From NCBI GenBank assembly GCA_003155275.1, contig PMCC01000011.1:20908-27951 (forward strand): a stretch of 7,044 nt of DNA, read 5' to 3'. The notes beneath the pieces were generated by a model. It made no database searches, was not told the origin of the DNA, and saw only the letters and a program-made list of their open reading frames with translations. This DNA comes from Actinomycetota bacterium. Its GTDB lineage: Bacteria > Actinomycetota > Humimicrobiia > Humimicrobiales > Humimicrobiaceae. Positions 5,927 through 7,044 of this stretch are shown here, piece by piece. The position numbers and the translations under genes are program-made. Position 1 is the stretch's first letter. The number at the start of each line of letters is the position of its first letter.

Positions 5927-7044
5927 ATGAAAAAAATAAAAACCGCATGGTTGAATTTCATACTGCACATTTCAGCAAAAATAAACAAATCAAAAGAGGC
6001 TATTGTCGATGGAGGCATCTTACAGACTCTTGGGGTTGCTCTAAAGATTGTTATGCTGGAAGCTCTTTTGCTTATTGTATCGCTTCCGATATATATATTT
6101 ATTTCTCCTGCCAGCTTCAGCAAAGACAAGGGTGAAGTGCAGAAATACAGGTTAAAAAGAATAATATCGCTTGTGTCTGTCTGCACTTTTATTGTGATAT
6201 TTTTAGTAACATCCATTTTCTCGGGAGGTATTTTTTTAGCTGTTCCGGCAGCAGAGCTAAGGGCTGATTCAATAGGCTGGAGCTTTGATAATCCAAAAGA
6301 CTATAAATATGACTCTAGTAAAATACAGATTATCGATGGGCTAGTTCTTTTTAGTCCTGAAAAGATAGAGGTGAAAGGCTTAACGGAAGAACTTGAAAGG
6401 GATCCGCTGTTTAAAGAATCACTTATGGAAAAACTTGCGGAAACAACCCAGGAAACACCGGCGGAAACTAATGCACCGGAAACGACTGCAGCAGAAACTA
6501 CTGCACCGGAAACAACCCTGGAAACGCCGCCGGAAACTACTGCGCCGGCAGAAACTACTGCGCCACCGGAAACTATTGCGCCGGAAACAACATTGGAAAC
6601 ACCGCCGAAAACTTCTGCAGAAACAGTGCCGGAAACTTCTGCAGAATCAGTGCTGGAATCAACTGTAAATACAGTTGAAACTGTTAAAACATCAATAGAA
6701 AAATTAAGCGCCACAAGCAAAGCAACGATTCAAGCGGTAGATTCGCTTATAGTCCCAAATGTAGCATCGTGGGACAGTTTTACAGAAGTCTCAGGCAAAA
6801 ATGGCGGCGAAATATTTTATCAGCTTTCAGATGACGGAGGGCAGACCTGGTACTACTGGAACGGCGGGTGGGAAAAGGCAGGCGAAAATGATTACAATAC
6901 TGCCAAAGAAATCAATAAAGGAATCAGGGATTTTCCGATAGACAAAGGGAAAATATTATTTAAAGCCTTTTTTGTAACTGATTTTAACAGCGAGATGCAG
7001 CTTCTGGATATCTCAATTGCTTTCAGCCAGAAAAAGGACGAGGC
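5927..7044 (+). CDS. Membrane-anchored surface protein with Thr/Pro/Glu-rich stalk and beta-rich domain (3' truncated)
   Basis: The frame from ATG 5927 stays open to the window edge, giving 372 residues with no stop. The order is: a short basic N-terminus with WLNFILHISAKINKSK (8-23); hydrophobic segment about 38-60 with SLPIYIF; basic loop with KYRLKRI (73-79); second hydrophobic segment about 80-106; a short domain (112-170); a low-complexity Glu/Thr/Pro stalk (172-246); then a beta-rich domain (about 276-366) with SWDSFTEVSG, FYQLSDDGGQTWYYW and ILFKAFFVTDF. The last part resembles surface carbohydrate-binding-like or adhesin modules by general look only. The N-terminal module resembles that of the gene at 5103, 11 bases upstream, so the two look like duplicated membrane modules carrying different external domains. 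Only a weak AAGA precedes the start. Exposure on the cell surface is inferred; the C-terminus and any further anchor are not visible. Confidence 0.72.
   Translation, partial: MKKIKTAWLNFILHISAKINKSKEAIVDGGILQTLGVALKIVMLEALLLIVSLPIYIFISPASFSKDKGEVQKYRLKRIISLVSVCTFIVIFLVTSIFSGGIFLAVPAAELRADSIGWSFDNPKDYKYDSSKIQIIDGLVLFSPEKIEVKGLTEELERDPLFKESLMEKLAETTQETPAETNAPETTAAETTAPETTLETPPETTAPAETTAPPETIAPETTLETPPKTSAETVPETSAESVLESTVNTVETVKTSIEKLSATSKATIQAVDSLIVPNVASWDSFTEVSGKNGGEIFYQLSDDGGQTWYYWNGGWEKAGENDYNTAKEINKGIRDFPIDKGKILFKAFFVTDFNSEMQLLDISIAFSQKKDE
6440..6664 (+). repeat. Degenerate Thr/Pro/Glu coding repeat (membrane-protein stalk)
   Basis: About 75 residues are built from variants of ETTAPETT and ETPPETTAP. 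Nucleotide-level copies include a 27-base unit at 6512-6538 repeated at 6587-6613, and a 24-base tandem pair at 6611-6634 and 6635-6658 that differs at two bases. All units are multiples of three, so copy-number change keeps the frame. The composition suits an extended, possibly glycosylated spacer. Confidence 0.8.

Noticed and set aside
5947..6135. Short + strand frames at 5947-6135 and 6393-6668 inside the last gene
   Set aside because: They are out of frame with the long open frame from 5927, which has clear membrane segments and domain structure. The second is a Lys/Arg-rich shadow of the repeat.
6440..6664. CRISPR-like or non-coding tandem repeat
   Set aside because: Units are in-frame codon repeats of variable length without unique spacers, within a coding gene.
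6301..6720. Minus-strand frame rich in Val/Ser/Gly/Ala
   Set aside because: Its low-complexity protein is the antisense reading of the Thr/Pro/Glu repeat. It has no ribosome site or promoter and no recognisable domain.

Overview
The window is a bacterial chromosomal segment of moderate to low GC, with every convincing gene on the + strand, mostly short gaps and visible Shine-Dalgarno sites. No feature fixes the species. The C-terminal surface domain of the last gene and the alanine after the switch lysine in the response regulator remind me of proteins from uncultured candidate-phylum bacteria, but that is only an impression. There are two functional blocks. Block 1 (1-3442) is a tightly overlapping run of four genes for thiamine-diphosphate (ThDP) 2-oxoacid dehydrogenase E1 subunits, ordered alpha-beta-alpha-beta (pyruvate/acetoin dehydrogenase type). 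The first alpha is cut by the window edge. Junctions are ATGA or TAATG overlaps, so the four are probably co-transcribed and translationally coupled. No E2 or E3 gene is visible here. A FadR/FCD-type GntR regulator (3662-4387) follows in the same direction and is a natural candidate to control the E1 genes, as PdhR does in E. coli. The central observation is that the four E1 genes are not two equivalent alpha/beta pairs. The first beta keeps the expected catalytic signature. The second aligns with it without gaps but is about 28% identical over the first 127 residues and about 79% over the next 193. In the divergent part it has lost the conserved ThDP-activating glutamate (Glu58 to Gln). The first alpha lacks the C-terminal YRxxGH active-site loop. 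The second alpha keeps that loop and the GDG-X26-NN Mg-ThDP motif, but has substitutions in two other usually conserved active-site segments. This suggests a mixed E1 with specialised active and structural or regulatory subunits, or an E1 of altered chemistry. Block 2 starts after a 328-base intergenic stretch. That stretch holds inverted repeats, then a very AT-rich section with a good sigma-70-like promoter (TTGACA-17-TAATTT) bracketed by two similar dyads. Downstream lie a stand-alone CheY-like response regulator (4716-5084) and two membrane proteins (5103-5915 and 5927 to the window end). The membrane proteins share a related N-terminal module of two membrane segments but carry different extracellular parts: an Ig-like domain in the first, and a Thr/Pro/Glu-rich repeat stalk plus a beta-rich domain in the second. 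Gaps of 18 and 11 bases suggest one operon. I see no tRNA, rRNA, CRISPR array or insertion sequence.
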